Made by a program: the position numbers and the translations under genes | Part shown: positions 45,775 through 55,259 of the stretch, one piece after another | How the letters are laid out: every line of letters begins with the position of its first letter | Numbering within the stretch: position 1 is the stretch's first letter | DNA from: Desulfosporosinus hippei DSM 8344 | GTDB taxonomy: Bacteria > Bacillota > Desulfitobacteriia > Desulfitobacteriales > Desulfitobacteriaceae | Reading direction: 5' to 3' | Assembly (NCBI RefSeq): GCF_900100785.1 | Contig: NZ_FNCP01000009.1 | Span: 89,156 to 153,155, forward strand | Length of the DNA stretch: 64,000 nucleotides | Notes under the pieces: model-generated | What the model was told of the DNA's origin: nothing | What the model saw: only the letters and a program-made list of their open reading frames with translations | Databases searched by the model: none

Positions 45775-46895
45775 TACAGGCTCCCCCCAGTTTTCAGATC
45801 GTAAACCCCTTCTAAAGTTCCCGGTCCATGTCGCCTGCTTAACACTACCAAACGTTCAAAAACCCCTTGATCTAAGAGATGAGTTATAACCGGTCTGCTT
45901 CGGGCCTCTTCCAAGGTGCCGGCGTGAGCGGTACTTAGTATCCGGACTCCGGTACGCAAAGCGTCAGTTATCGCAATAACATCCTCAGCATGACCCAGCT
46001 CATCCACAGCCAACACTTGAGGGGACATGGAACGAACCATCATGCTCATCCCGCTGGCTTTTGGACAGCCATCTAAAACATCCGTTCGTAAACCTAAATC
46101 ATAGGTTGGTATGCCTTGCCACATCCCGGCAAGTTCCCCCCGTTCATCGACAACTCCTACAGTCTGACCCTCTAATTTCAATTTAGGAACTCCGTTGCTT
46201 ATTGAACGAATCAAATCTCTTAACAAGGTTGTTTTACCTGCTCTTGGGGGAGAGATTAAAAGAGTATGATACAGCTGACCAGTAGAATTTAGCAGTAAGG
46301 GCAATATTTTGAGACTTTGTCCCTGAATATCTCTTGCTATACGGAGATTTAAAGAAGATATGTGTTTCAATGTCTGAAGTTGACCATCCTGAAGCACAGC
46401 TTCACCTGTTAAACCTACTCTATTTCCTCCGGGCAGAGTAATAAACCCCTGCTTCAGATTCTCTTCAACTGCGTAGAGGGAGCTATGAGTCATACGTTCT
46501 AAAGCAGCTGTTAAGTCCTCTGATTTAATCAAGTAGGCTTTGTAGGCACTAGTTGCCTCCCCCTGGTGGTTAATAAAGAGATCCTTATCCACCGTTCGAA
46601 GCATGAGCGGCTGTCCAACTCGCAAACGCAGTTCTTCAACCTCGTATAAAGCTACCTCCTTAAGATTGAGTAAAATTGATCGAACATCATCACCAAACCA
46701 TCTCGCCATATCCGCCCATAAGGCCGCGCTCTTATTAAGCCTTGGAAGGCTTTTTTCCCCATTAGAAACCTTAACTTTTTGTAAATCTGCCGTTAGCCTA
46801 TGTTCCTGAACGACAGATAGAGTGTAATGTAGCGACACTTCATTGCCCCCCTTGATAGAAGGTATGTCCAACTTGATAGTTTTAGACTTGAACAC
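45774..46895 (-). CDS. spoIIIAA: stage III sporulation protein AA, secretion-type ATPase
   Basis: An AAA-type ATPase with Walker A ISPPRAGKTTLLRDL and Walker B VLAVDELGHAED, powering the SpoIIIA channel. The annotated frame gives 373 residues, but a GTG at 46838 with AAGGGGGG upstream gives 354, nearer the family, and a sigma-E-like promoter then falls just before it. I consider 46838 the likelier start. Confidence 0.94.
   Translation of the reverse strand: MFKSKTIKLDIPSIKGGNEVSLHYTLSVVQEHRLTADLQKVKVSNGEKSLPRLNKSAALWADMARWFGDDVRSILLNLKEVALYEVEELRLRVGQPLMLRTVDKDLFINHQGEATSAYKAYLIKSEDLTAALERMTHSSLYAVEENLKQGFITLPGGNRVGLTGEAVLQDGQLQTLKHISSLNLRIARDIQGQSLKILPLLLNSTGQLYHTLLISPPRAGKTTLLRDLIRSISNGVPKLKLEGQTVGVVDERGELAGMWQGIPTYDLGLRTDVLDGCPKASGMSMMVRSMSPQVLAVDELGHAEDVIAITDALRTGVRILSTAHAGTLEEARSRPVITHLLDQGVFERLVVLSRRHGPGTLEGVYDLKTGGSL
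46859..46887 (-). promoter_or_regulatory. weak sigma-E-like promoter of spoIIIA
   Basis: GTCTAAAA, 13 bases, CATACCTT on the minus strand. The -10 matches the sigma-E consensus CATACAHT in six or seven positions; the -35 is weak. Bacillus spoIIIA is sigma-E controlled. Its place supports the GTG start at 46838. Confidence 0.3.
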
Positions 46896-46922
46896 TTGGC
46901 AAAAAGAGGAAGTTTATCTACA

Positions 46923-46965
46923 TAACTAAAGCCGAGAGCAGTTTGATCTGCTCTCGGCTTTAGTT
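46923..46965 (-). terminator. long hairpin after the GGDEF-EAL gene
   Basis: A perfect 18-bp stem (46923-46940 with 46948-46965, core CCGAGAGCAG/CTGCTCTCGG) that includes CTTTAGTT in its descending arm. It should terminate the upstream gene and may also work on the other strand. Confidence 0.7.
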
Positions 46966-46988
46966 AGAAATTTACACTTTAAGTCACT

Positions 46989-49298
46989 CTACCTACAGTT
47001 ATGAACAAACATTTTTTCTGCCTCTTGGGAAGACACTGCTTTACTAAAAAGGAAGCCCTGCATCTCATCACATAGCTTATCCTTTAAGAAGGAGAATTGG
47101 TTATCAGTCTCTACTCCTTCTGCAATCACTTTTAACTGCAGGTTTTTAGCAAGCTGAATTATTGCAGTAACAACCTCCTTACCATTATCCCCAGTGGTAA
47201 TGTCCCGAATAAATGTTTGATCTATTTTTAAAGTATCTATTGGCATGCGGCTTAAATAATTGAGGGAGGAGAAACCTGTCCCGAAGTCATCAATTGAAAT
47301 TCGAACTCCCAACTCTTTAAAAGAACTTAACATTTCTAACGAAGTTTGGCCCTTTTCCATGGCAATGCTTTCTGTAATCTCCAGTTCAAGCCATTGGGGG
47401 TCTAATTTGGTTTCATTCAAAATATTTTTCACCAATTTTACAAAATTGGGTTCTTTAAATTGCCGAGCAGATATATTAACCGCTATACGTAAGGGAGAAA
47501 ACCCTTGTTCTTGCCAATGTTTATTTTGAGCACAGGCTGTACGTAAAACCCATTCTCCAATCGGAATAATCAGCCCGGTTTCTTCAGCTATAGGAATAAA
47601 AGCAGCAGGAGAGACCATCCCTAATTCGACAGAATCCCACCGAATGAGAGCCTCAAGTCCTACAATTAAGCCAGTATCTAAATCAACTTGAGGCTGATAA
47701 TGTAAGACAAATTCTTCACGAACCAGGGCTTTGCGGAGACTGTTTTCTGTTGAAAGCCTTTGGTTGGCTTTAATATTAAGTCCTTGCGTAAAAAACTGGC
47801 AGTTATTCCTTCCCTTCTCTTTAGCAGCGTACATTGCCGTATCCGCCTGCTTTACCAAAGCTTCCATATCGCTGCCATCATTAGGATATAGACTAATTCC
47901 GATACTTGTACTTATATAGATTTCATTGTCCTCTAAGATAATAGGTTTGGAAAAGAGCCCTAAAATTCTTTCCGAGACTAAAGCTGCTTCGATTTCATCT
48001 TGAATTTCTGAGAGCAATATCAAGAATTCGTCCCCGCCCTGCCTTGCCACCGTATCCCCTTCACGCAAAGTCTGCCGCAAACGTTCAGCTACACTTTTGA
48101 GAAGTAAATCCCCCATATTGTGTCCCATTGTATCGTTAATCAGTTTAAATCGATCTAAATCTAAGAACATAACCGCCAATTTACCATTTTTACGTCTTGC
48201 TCTAGCTAAGGCATTCTTTAAATATTCATTGAATAAAAGCCGATTAGGCAGCCCTGTTAAGGCGTCATGCTGTGCCTGATGAGCCAATTCTTTCATATGA
48301 TCCCATTTATAACTGACATCTCGAAAAACTAAAACAGCACCTATGATTTTATCATCTCTATCCCTTATGGGAGCGGCAGAATCCTCAATTGAAACTGCAA
48401 AACCATCTTTATTAATTAGGGCAGTATGATCAGCTATATTAACTACACGGCCTTCTTGAAGACAGCGAATAATTGGACTTTCAACTTCTTCACCTGTTTC
48501 TTCATGAACAATATGAAAGACTGTTTCTAAAGGGAGACCTACTCCCTCTGAATTTGACCAACCTGTTAAAGCCTCAGCCACTGGATTAATATACTCTACC
48601 TTCGCCTTAACATCCGTGGTAATCACGGCATCTCCGATTGACTCTAAAGTAACTTGTGCACGTTCCTTGGCCAGCCAAACTTCAGCCTCAATTTTCTTTC
48701 GTATAGCAATATCTCGTATCACACTTACAATAATTGGTTTCCCGTTTATTGTTGCTCCTTTAGCGCTAATATCGATAGGAAAAACACTTCCATCTTTGCA
48801 GACGTGCTTCAGTTCAAATTGCATTCCCTTTGGTGCATGTTTAAGAAAGAATGGAACCATTAGCTGATCCTCTGGCAAACGCAATTTGTGCATTGGCATA
48901 TTCGTCAATTCCTCACGAGTATATCCATAACGCTTTACTGCCGCCTCATTGGCATCGATTATTTGTCCCTCTGGACTGATAAATATAATTATATCCGGTA
49001 CCTCATCGGCCAATAAGCGATAACGCTCCAAGTTAGCCCGATCTTTAATTAGAGCTTTTTCGGATTCTTGCAGATTGTTATATCCCGATTGAATTAGCCA
49101 ATACAGTAACATTGCAGTTACTAAGACAAAAACAGCACCTTTTAGAGTAGATAAATTGAGGATCGTCTCTTGATCAGCAATAATAATAGTCAACAAACGA
49201 TCAGAAAAGAGAATCCAAAGCATACTAAACAAACCATAAAGCACTGCTATTCTAAAAGGAGTGACCTTACTCAGATTGCATTTTAGCTTAAAATTCAT
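46989..49298 (-). CDS. membrane PAS-PAS-GGDEF-EAL cyclic-di-GMP protein
   Basis: A 769-residue protein. Two membrane helices (about residues 15-32 and 50-68) are followed by two PAS domains (about 90-210 and 215-335). The GGDEF domain has RQGGDEFLIL with an inhibitory I-site REGD five residues before it. The EAL domain has EALIRW, NISARQF, ELEITES, IDDFGTGFSSL, KIDQTFI and IAEGVET. Both catalytic signatures look intact, so it could make or break c-di-GMP under sensor control. It is inserted between the spoIIIA operon and the RNase J gene, near the pilus cluster. Confidence 0.93.
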   Translation of the reverse strand: MNFKLKCNLSKVTPFRIAVLYGLFSMLWILFSDRLLTIIIADQETILNLSTLKGAVFVLVTAMLLYWLIQSGYNNLQESEKALIKDRANLERYRLLADEVPDIIIFISPEGQIIDANEAAVKRYGYTREELTNMPMHKLRLPEDQLMVPFFLKHAPKGMQFELKHVCKDGSVFPIDISAKGATINGKPIIVSVIRDIAIRKKIEAEVWLAKERAQVTLESIGDAVITTDVKAKVEYINPVAEALTGWSNSEGVGLPLETVFHIVHEETGEEVESPIIRCLQEGRVVNIADHTALINKDGFAVSIEDSAAPIRDRDDKIIGAVLVFRDVSYKWDHMKELAHQAQHDALTGLPNRLLFNEYLKNALARARRKNGKLAVMFLDLDRFKLINDTMGHNMGDLLLKSVAERLRQTLREGDTVARQGGDEFLILLSEIQDEIEAALVSERILGLFSKPIILEDNEIYISTSIGISLYPNDGSDMEALVKQADTAMYAAKEKGRNNCQFFTQGLNIKANQRLSTENSLRKALVREEFVLHYQPQVDLDTGLIVGLEALIRWDSVELGMVSPAAFIPIAEETGLIIPIGEWVLRTACAQNKHWQEQGFSPLRIAVNISARQFKEPNFVKLVKNILNETKLDPQWLELEITESIAMEKGQTSLEMLSSFKELGVRISIDDFGTGFSSLNYLSRMPIDTLKIDQTFIRDITTGDNGKEVVTAIIQLAKNLQLKVIAEGVETDNQFSFLKDKLCDEMQGFLFSKAVSSQEAEKMFVHNCR

Positions 49299-49579
49299 TA
49301 CGAAGCACTCCTTTCGATAGGTCTTAAGTCTTAGGTCTTATTCTTCAATAATAATCAATAATCCTGCAATTTTAATGAGAATCTTTAAATAATCCCTTAA
49401 TTTGTTTAATAATTTAGACGAATTCGACTCTTATGACAGAAATCGGTTTAATTATTTAACATTAAAAACACCCACTTCTTACAAGTGGGCGTTACAGGTC
49501 CTTTTAAGTATTCATTGACCCTATATCTTTCTTCTTTCTATGACTATGTAGGTGTTGAAATCACCAATCCGACAGACGC
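49299..49579 (-). other. intergenic region upstream of the GGDEF-EAL gene
   Basis: 281 bp without a gene. It contains three GTCTTA repeats (49320-49341) near the GGDEF gene start and the terminator of the RNase J gene. A promoter for the GGDEF gene should lie here but none stands out. Confidence 0.4.
49463..49490 (-). terminator. terminator of the RNase J gene
   Basis: CCCACTT/AAGTGGG stem with a 5-nt loop followed by TGTTTTTAAT on the minus strand, about 90 bp past the stop. Confidence 0.75.
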
Positions 49580-51268
49580 TTAATAATGTAATAACACTGG
49601 CAAAATCATAGGCCGCCTTCGAGTCTTTTCCCATAAGTATTTACTTAGACTATCACGAATGTTCGATTTTAAGGCTCCCCATTCAATTTGGTCTTTCTCA
49701 AATTGCCTTTCTATACTCCCTATTACATCTTTTTTAGCACCATCGATTAAGGCATCTGCTTCTTTCATAAATGTGAATCCTCTTGAAATGATATCCGGCC
49801 CAGATAATATTTTATAAGGCTTGCTCTTAGAGAGTGCAGCGACAACTACAACTACTCCATCCTGAGCTAATTGTTGCCGATCCTTTAAAACAATGTACCC
49901 CACATCTCCTACACCCAACCCATCAATATAAACACTTCCTGCCTCAACCCGTTCACCAAATTCCATTCGATCCGGTGAAAGTTCAACCCGGGAGCCCAAC
50001 TGGGTAATGGCAATGTCCTCATCCACATAACCAAGAGACTGACCAATTTTTCTAAAACCGGCTTGATGACGTATTTCACCATGATGAGGAATAAGAAAAC
50101 GAGGTTGAGTGAGACGAATAACAAGTTTTATTTCTTCTTGGTTGGCGTGCCCGGATACATGCACCTGTCCCATTTCCTTAGTGACTACTTCGGCCCCTAT
50201 TTGATAGAGATGATTGATTGTTTTTCCGACCAACTTCTCGTTTCCGGGGATTGGGGTTGCTGCCATGACTACCATATCCCCTGGCATCACATTAATCTGC
50301 CGATGACTGCGAGTAGCCATTCGCGTTAAGGCTGCCAGAGGTTCTCCTTGACTCCCAGTGGTGAGCACTAATAATTTCTCCGGCTGCATACTCCCTACTT
50401 CAGAACTGGGAATTAAGATGTTTTCCTGGGGTAATTTTAAATATCCCAGTTCAATCGAAGTATTAACAACGTTTTCCATACTCCTTCCTACAACGCAAAT
50501 TTTGCGTCCGATATCTGAGGCCGCATTAATCGCTTGTTGAATTCGATGGACATTCGAAGCAAAGGAAGCCATGATAATTTTTCCTTGAGCCCGTTCGAAC
50601 CATTCCCGCAAGACTTTGCCAACAATCTTCTCTGAAATTGTAACCCCCGGTCTCTCTGAGTTAGTAGAATCACAAAGCAGGGCTAATACCCCTTCCTGTC
50701 CCCAGGCCGCAAGTTTACCTAAATCCATGTTATATCCATCAATTGGTGTGTAATCCACTTTAAAATCACCGGTATAAATCACTCGGCCCACCGGCGTAAG
50801 TAAAGAATATCCGACAGCATCAGGAATACTATGGGTAACACGAAAGGCTTCAACTTCAAACACTCCTGCTCGAATCGGTTCTCCTGGCTCAATAACATGC
50901 ACCAACGATTCCGGATAGGGGTTTTTTTCCTGCAACTTTGCCTGAACTAAGCCTAAGGTCAACCGAGTTCCATAAATGGGTATATTCAATTTTGGTAAGA
51001 TGAAAGGAAGTCCACCAATATGATCTTCATGTCCATGAGTGATAAAGAGTCCTTTAATACGCTCACGGTTTTTCTCTAAATAAGTGATATCGGGAATTAC
51101 TAGATCAATACCAAGTAATTCATCTTCCGGAAATTTCACACCTCCATCAATGACTACAATCGAATCTTCATATTCAAACACAAGTAAGTTTTTTCCGATT
51201 TCTCCCGTTCCACCAAGTGGAATCACACTAAGCTTTGATGCCCTCTTATTATGCAAATTAAAAAACAC
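49580..51268 (-). CDS. ribonuclease J
   Basis: A 562-residue metallo-beta-lactamase/beta-CASP ribonuclease with 5' exonuclease and endonuclease activity in RNA turnover. The zinc motif is THGHEDHIGG, with DGGVKFPEDELLG, CDSTNSERPG, GQVHVSGHANQEE and PHHGEIRHQAGF. An RNase J C-terminal domain is present. rnjA versus rnjB cannot be decided. Confidence 0.95.
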   Translation of the reverse strand: MFFNLHNKRASKLSVIPLGGTGEIGKNLLVFEYEDSIVVIDGGVKFPEDELLGIDLVIPDITYLEKNRERIKGLFITHGHEDHIGGLPFILPKLNIPIYGTRLTLGLVQAKLQEKNPYPESLVHVIEPGEPIRAGVFEVEAFRVTHSIPDAVGYSLLTPVGRVIYTGDFKVDYTPIDGYNMDLGKLAAWGQEGVLALLCDSTNSERPGVTISEKIVGKVLREWFERAQGKIIMASFASNVHRIQQAINAASDIGRKICVVGRSMENVVNTSIELGYLKLPQENILIPSSEVGSMQPEKLLVLTTGSQGEPLAALTRMATRSHRQINVMPGDMVVMAATPIPGNEKLVGKTINHLYQIGAEVVTKEMGQVHVSGHANQEEIKLVIRLTQPRFLIPHHGEIRHQAGFRKIGQSLGYVDEDIAITQLGSRVELSPDRMEFGERVEAGSVYIDGLGVGDVGYIVLKDRQQLAQDGVVVVVAALSKSKPYKILSGPDIISRGFTFMKEADALIDGAKKDVIGSIERQFEKDQIEWGALKSNIRDSLSKYLWEKTRRRPMILPVLLHY

Positions 51269-51351
51269 CTCCTATGGTAACAGTAAGGTTAATTTGCCCC
51301 ATAGAAGATGTTTTCATGTCTATAAAAAATTATTCAGGTATAAGAGTATCA

Positions 51352-51909
51352 CTATGCCCGTTGAACATAGTTACCTGTGCGAGTATCAATAATGAGGACA
51401 TCTCCTTCATTGACAAAGAAAGGAACTTGCACCACAGCACCGGTTTCTAAGGTAGCTGGTTTGGTACCACCGGTTGCAGTATCTCCTTTAACTCCTGGTT
51501 CAGTAGCAGTAACTTCCAGTTGAACGGAATTTGGGATATCTACCCCAATAACCTGTACCCCGAAGAAAAGCACCCCTAAAGTCATGTTTTCTTTCAGCCA
51601 CTTAACTCCATCACCGATTTGTGCCTCAGTTAAAGAGGTTTGTTCGTAGGTTTCCTTATCCATAACAACGAAATGCTCTCCATCTTTGTAGAGATAATCC
51701 ATTTCGCGGCGCTCTACATGTGCTTTCTCAACTTTTTCGCCGGCATTGAACTTACGCTCTACGACCCCACCGGTCTTGACATTCTTCAGTTTAGTGCGTA
51801 CAAAAGCTGCACCCTTCCCTGGTTTGACATGTTGAAACTCAACTACTGAAAATACATCACCATCTATTGTAATGGTAAGACCTGTCTTAAAATCATTTGT
51901 TGAAATCAT
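51352..51909 (-). CDS. efp: elongation factor P
   Basis: A 185-residue protein of three beta-barrels that rescues ribosomes stalled on polyproline. The modified-loop segment is [16 protein letters not shown] with the usual lysine-type tip, and the C-terminus reads [24 protein letters not shown]. Follows the Xaa-Pro peptidase gene, a conserved pair. Confidence 0.97.
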   Translation of the reverse strand: MISTNDFKTGLTITIDGDVFSVVEFQHVKPGKGAAFVRTKLKNVKTGGVVERKFNAGEKVEKAHVERREMDYLYKDGEHFVVMDKETYEQTSLTEAQIGDGVKWLKENMTLGVLFFGVQVIGVDIPNSVQLEVTATEPGVKGDTATGGTKPATLETGAVVQVPFFVNEGDVLIIDTRTGNYVQRA

Positions 51910-51996
51910 TGTTTACTTCCCCCTAATAATTCTTGTATAGACCAGATTGTCCCTATTGAAGTCTAATATCTGCGCAATGGCAAAAACGTGATTTTT

Positions 51997-52025
51997 GATT
52001 CGATGGAATAATATCCCATCGAATC
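51997..52025 (-). terminator. hairpin between pepP-like gene and efp
   Basis: Perfect 10-bp stem GATTCGATGG/CCATCGAATC with a 9-nt A/T-rich loop. It is followed by A's rather than T's; a T5 run comes nine bases later. It may be an attenuator for efp or a stability element. Confidence 0.4.
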
Positions 52026-52105
52026 TATGTTATCCAGAAGCTTAAAAACCACCATTCCTTCTGTTATTGAACAAGGGCTAGTGAGAATCAGCTTTTGGAC
52101 AAAAT

Positions 52106-53167
52106 TTACTCTAAAATGATCAATTCTTTGGGTGCTTGGGTTAAGACCTCGCAACCGCTTTCAGTGACTAAAACAATGTCTTCAATGCGAACACCGCCCC
52201 AGTCAGGTATATAAATACCAGGTTCGACAGTAACTACCATTCCGGGCTGAAGAAGGCGTTCTTCCCGCTTACTCAGATTCGGCCCTTCGTGAATGGCCAG
52301 ACCCACAGAATGTCCCAGCCCGTGTCCAAAGTAATCTCCATAGCCTGCTTCTTCAATAATAGACCGGGCTACAGCATCTACTTCTTTACCGGAGCGGCCT
52401 GGTGCAACTGCTTGGATTCCTGCCATTTGTGCTCTCAAAACAGTAGCGTAAACATCCCTATGCTTATCCTCAGGGTCGCCGATAAACACAGTACGAGTTA
52501 TATCTGAACAGTACCCTTGATAAATGGCTCCGAAATCCATAGTCAGAAATTCCCCTGCCTGAATCCTTTTAGGACTTGCAGTTCCATGAGGCATGGCCGA
52601 ACGCAGGCCTGATGCCACGATAAAGTCAAAGGAACCTCCACTGGCACCAGCTCGTCTCATGGAATATTCCAGATTAAGTCCGATTTCTTCCTCTGTTTGT
52701 CCGATCTCAATTGTCATTAAAACTTCTTTAAAAGCGTTATCAGCAATTTTCACAGCTTGGCGAATCAACCCAATTTCAGAATCATCTTTTACCGAGCGCA
52801 AGTTGCTGACAAGGTTCGGCAGCGAAAAAAGTTCAGCTTCTAATAAGGCATTCTTCAGATTGCCAAAATCAACGTAGGTTATATAATCTCCTTCAAAGCC
52901 AACCCTATGTACTCCCCTACCTATTTCGCCTAATTTTGCAAAGTGGTCATGTCCCGCATCAATAATCTCAAAAGCAGGGGCCTGAGCTTTAGCTTGTTCT
53001 ATGTAGCGAAAGTCGGTTAATAAAACAGCATTCTCTAACGTAATATATAAAGTTGTTTCACCACCGGAAAATCCGCTAACATACCTACCGTTTTCCGGGC
53101 GCATTACAACATATGCGTTGAGGTTTTCATCTCGCATGTGTTGACGCATTTGTTGCAGGCGACTCAC
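52106..53167 (-). CDS. Xaa-Pro aminopeptidase (M24)
   Basis: A 353-residue pita-bread metallopeptidase (YqhT/PepP-like). Metal ligands are in LTMDFGAIYQGYCSDITRT, HGLGHSVGLAIHEGP, VTVEPGIYIPDWGGVRIED. A creatinase N-terminal domain spans about residues 1-125. It cuts X-Pro N-termini, fitting its position next to efp. Confidence 0.94.
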   Translation of the reverse strand: MSRLQQMRQHMRDENLNAYVVMRPENGRYVSGFSGGETTLYITLENAVLLTDFRYIEQAKAQAPAFEIIDAGHDHFAKLGEIGRGVHRVGFEGDYITYVDFGNLKNALLEAELFSLPNLVSNLRSVKDDSEIGLIRQAVKIADNAFKEVLMTIEIGQTEEEIGLNLEYSMRRAGASGGSFDFIVASGLRSAMPHGTASPKRIQAGEFLTMDFGAIYQGYCSDITRTVFIGDPEDKHRDVYATVLRAQMAGIQAVAPGRSGKEVDAVARSIIEEAGYGDYFGHGLGHSVGLAIHEGPNLSKREERLLQPGMVVTVEPGIYIPDWGGVRIEDIVLVTESGCEVLTQAPKELIILE

Positions 53168-53213
53168 TTAAATACCCCCTATCTCGAAGTTCGTGGTACG
53201 TTCGAATTCCAGT

Positions 53214-53669
53214 TCAGATTTTACCCTGTGCTTTTTGGTAAGAGATAGCATAATGCATTGCTAGGGAATATCCCTCAGCGCCTAGACCTGAGATCTGTCC
53301 GATACAGACTGGAGCAATAACCGAATTGGTCCGAAACGCCTCACGTGCGTGGATATTGGATAGATGTACTTCAACCACAGGAACTTTTACAGCGCTTATA
53401 GCATCTCTTATCGCATAACTCGTATGCGTCCAAGCCCCAGGATTAAGTATTAAAAAATCCGCTGAACTTAGGCCCTGAATCCAATCGATGAGGACTCCCT
53501 CATGATTAGTTTGCTTGCACTCGGCGTTTATTTTCGCCTCATTTGCTATTCTTAATATTTCCTGATGAATCTCCGCCAATGTATGCGAACCATAATGTTC
53601 TGGTTCACGCAACCCTAATAAATTTAAATTCGGTCCATTAAACACCCATATCATACCCAATTTTATCAC
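53214..53669 (-). CDS. aroQ: 3-dehydroquinate dehydratase, type II
   Basis: A 151-residue dodecameric shikimate-pathway enzyme. It has VFNGPNLNLLGLREPEHYG with catalytic Tyr, QTNHEGVLIDWIQ, LNPGAWTHTSYAIRDA and EVHLSNIHAREAFR. The first residues are uncertain: GTG at 53669 touches its ribosome site, while TTG (53660) or ATG (53654) are better spaced. Confidence 0.95.
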   Translation of the reverse strand: MIKLGMIWVFNGPNLNLLGLREPEHYGSHTLAEIHQEILRIANEAKINAECKQTNHEGVLIDWIQGLSSADFLILNPGAWTHTSYAIRDAISAVKVPVVEVHLSNIHAREAFRTNSVIAPVCIGQISGLGAEGYSLAMHYAISYQKAQGKI

Positions 53670-53859
53670 TTCCTCAACTCACCTTTAAAATTTTAACACA
53701 ATTTTCTATTGTAGCATAGTATTTTTCTATTAGGAGTTATTCCATTCCTGCCTAAATAGATTTATTATCTCTACTGTTGAACTTCACTCTACTCCCACCG
53801 AACCAGAATAAAGAACGCCCACTTAAGAAGTGGCACCTCGAATTGGTGAAGAATCAAAT

Positions 53860-53934
53860 AATGGCCCATAAAACAGTAAAACAGACAAGAGGTTATAGAA
53901 TCTCCTGTCTGTTTTACTGTTTTTATGGGCCATT
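53860..53934 (-). repeat. long near-perfect inverted repeat
   Basis: Arms of 32 and 33 bp, beginning AATGGCCCATA on both strands, pair with one mismatch and one indel around a 10-nt loop. It lies 40 bp past the LysM gene stop. It may be a terminator-like element or a tiny non-autonomous repeat. A second short hairpin GCCCACTT/AAGTGGC lies at about 53818-53834. Confidence 0.75.
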
Positions 53935-53973
53935 GAAATACCCTACAAATTATCATCAGCTACTCTTTGACGC

Positions 53974-54510
53974 TTAGAACCCCGGCTGTGCTCCTTGACC
54001 AAATTGCTGGGGATTATTAATTTGAGTTTGTTGGTTTTGATCCTGCTGAACCTTCATTTTGCCTTGTTCTGCACGATCCCCTTCTCCACTCACTAAACGA
54101 GGAGAAAGCACAACATTTAAGTTACTCAACATTATTTGAACTTCAGTCGGCCCACACTCTCCTGCAGGCTGGACCTTTCGAATCTCTGTTCGAGGAATCA
54201 TTAAATGAATTTCATGAGGAGTCTTTGGCTCGCCGATACGCTTAAGCCTAACACGAACTCCTTCAACTTCCATTTCTACCTGATCTAAATATTCCCCAAC
54301 AAACTCTTGACCCTGATCAGCATTTATTGTTGCATACTGTTCCAGCCCTTTACTCGGTTTAAAATCGGGCAGAACAATCTTTTGTCCTATTTGAAGTCTT
54401 AGCGGGTCAACACTAGGATTAACCATTAGAAAATCATCACAGGTTCCTCCCCAGCGTTGAGCTAAAACATAAAAATTATCTCCGGCTTGTATGCAGTACT
54501 CTTTTCCCAC
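53974..54510 (-). CDS. LysM-domain protein at the end of the pilus operon
   Basis: About 178 residues from a GTG at 54510, which has AGGAGG eight bases upstream and places the LysM motif at the N-terminus (KEYCIQAGDNFYVLAQRW...NPSVDPLRLQIGQKIVLP). The frame extends 30 codons further but without a start signal. A central beta-rich region of unknown fold follows, then a Gln/Asn-rich tail. No signal peptide is visible with this start. Possibly an envelope or spore component; function unknown. Confidence 0.7.
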   Translation of the reverse strand: MGKEYCIQAGDNFYVLAQRWGGTCDDFLMVNPSVDPLRLQIGQKIVLPDFKPSKGLEQYATINADQGQEFVGEYLDQVEMEVEGVRVRLKRIGEPKTPHEIHLMIPRTEIRKVQPAGECGPTEVQIMLSNLNVVLSPRLVSGEGDRAEQGKMKVQQDQNQQTQINNPQQFGQGAQPGF

Positions 54511-54630
54511 ATCACATTCCTCCTCTCCATAAACTATGGTAGTAACGGAATGTCTCGTTACTAAGTTTATGAAATTCTCCCATATTACCCCACGGCCCAC
54601 TTTATCGAACCAGTATCTTTGCTGGCAAAG

Positions 54631-55152
54631 CTATTCTCCAGTACTGAAATAGATTTTGAGAAGAGTTTCTCCTTTTCCTTCAGCTAGGAGCACCTCCTCA
54701 ATATGAACACTTATTTCTTTATTATCCTCTAAAGCTTCCAGGGAACTTGTGATTTGTTCCTGTTGACCAACTAAACGCAAGCGAACCAAAGCATAATCAA
54801 GGGCGGCTCCTGTTCCTGCCTCTCTCCGCTCCCCGAATCGTTCAACATTTAGGGAAGCTACGTACACACCATTATCTACAAAAGTATGGCGACATAGCTC
54901 AATCATGTCTGGCAACTGATCCATTGTAGGGATAATAGACTTATTTTGGGTTACATCTCTTTCTGATACATCTTGCCAATAATTAGTCTCTTCTTTCAAT
55001 GCCATCAACTTAAAATACGCTGGCTGGCAAAGAGTCGTATAAACAACAGCATTGCCAAGAAAGATGCTGAATATGATAATTTTCAGACTATGTAGGGAAA
55101 GACATCGACAGTTGCGTATAGAGGAGTTGATGGTTGATTTAATCAAAAACAA
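54631..55152 (-). CDS. PilO-like pilus assembly protein
   Basis: About 173 residues with one membrane helix (KIIIFSIFLGNAVVYTTL), a short coiled region and a C-terminal alpha/beta domain. Position after the pilM-pilN gene and this topology match PilO, but the sequence is too divergent to confirm. The TTG at 55152 follows AAGGGGGC directly; a second TTG two codons on is better spaced. Confidence 0.55.
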   Translation of the reverse strand: MFLIKSTINSSIRNCRCLSLHSLKIIIFSIFLGNAVVYTTLCQPAYFKLMALKEETNYWQDVSERDVTQNKSIIPTMDQLPDMIELCRHTFVDNGVYVASLNVERFGERREAGTGAALDYALVRLRLVGQQEQITSSLEALEDNKEISVHIEEVLLAEGKGETLLKIYFSTGE

Positions 55153-55259
55153 GCCCCCTTAACCTTAAAATCAATGTTAATATTTTTATAATATCAAAAC
55201 CAATTTCAATTGCTCTCTTCTACCCAAACTAACTCGAACATTCACGGTACCTCAAGATA

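Noticed and set aside
51963..52154. Possible 63-residue gene between efp and the Xaa-Pro peptidase
   Set aside because: Overlaps the end of the peptidase gene and includes the perfect hairpin; no ribosome site.
54511..54600. N-terminal extension of the LysM protein
   Set aside because: No start signal there; the GTG at 54510 with AGGAGG gives the normal LysM start.
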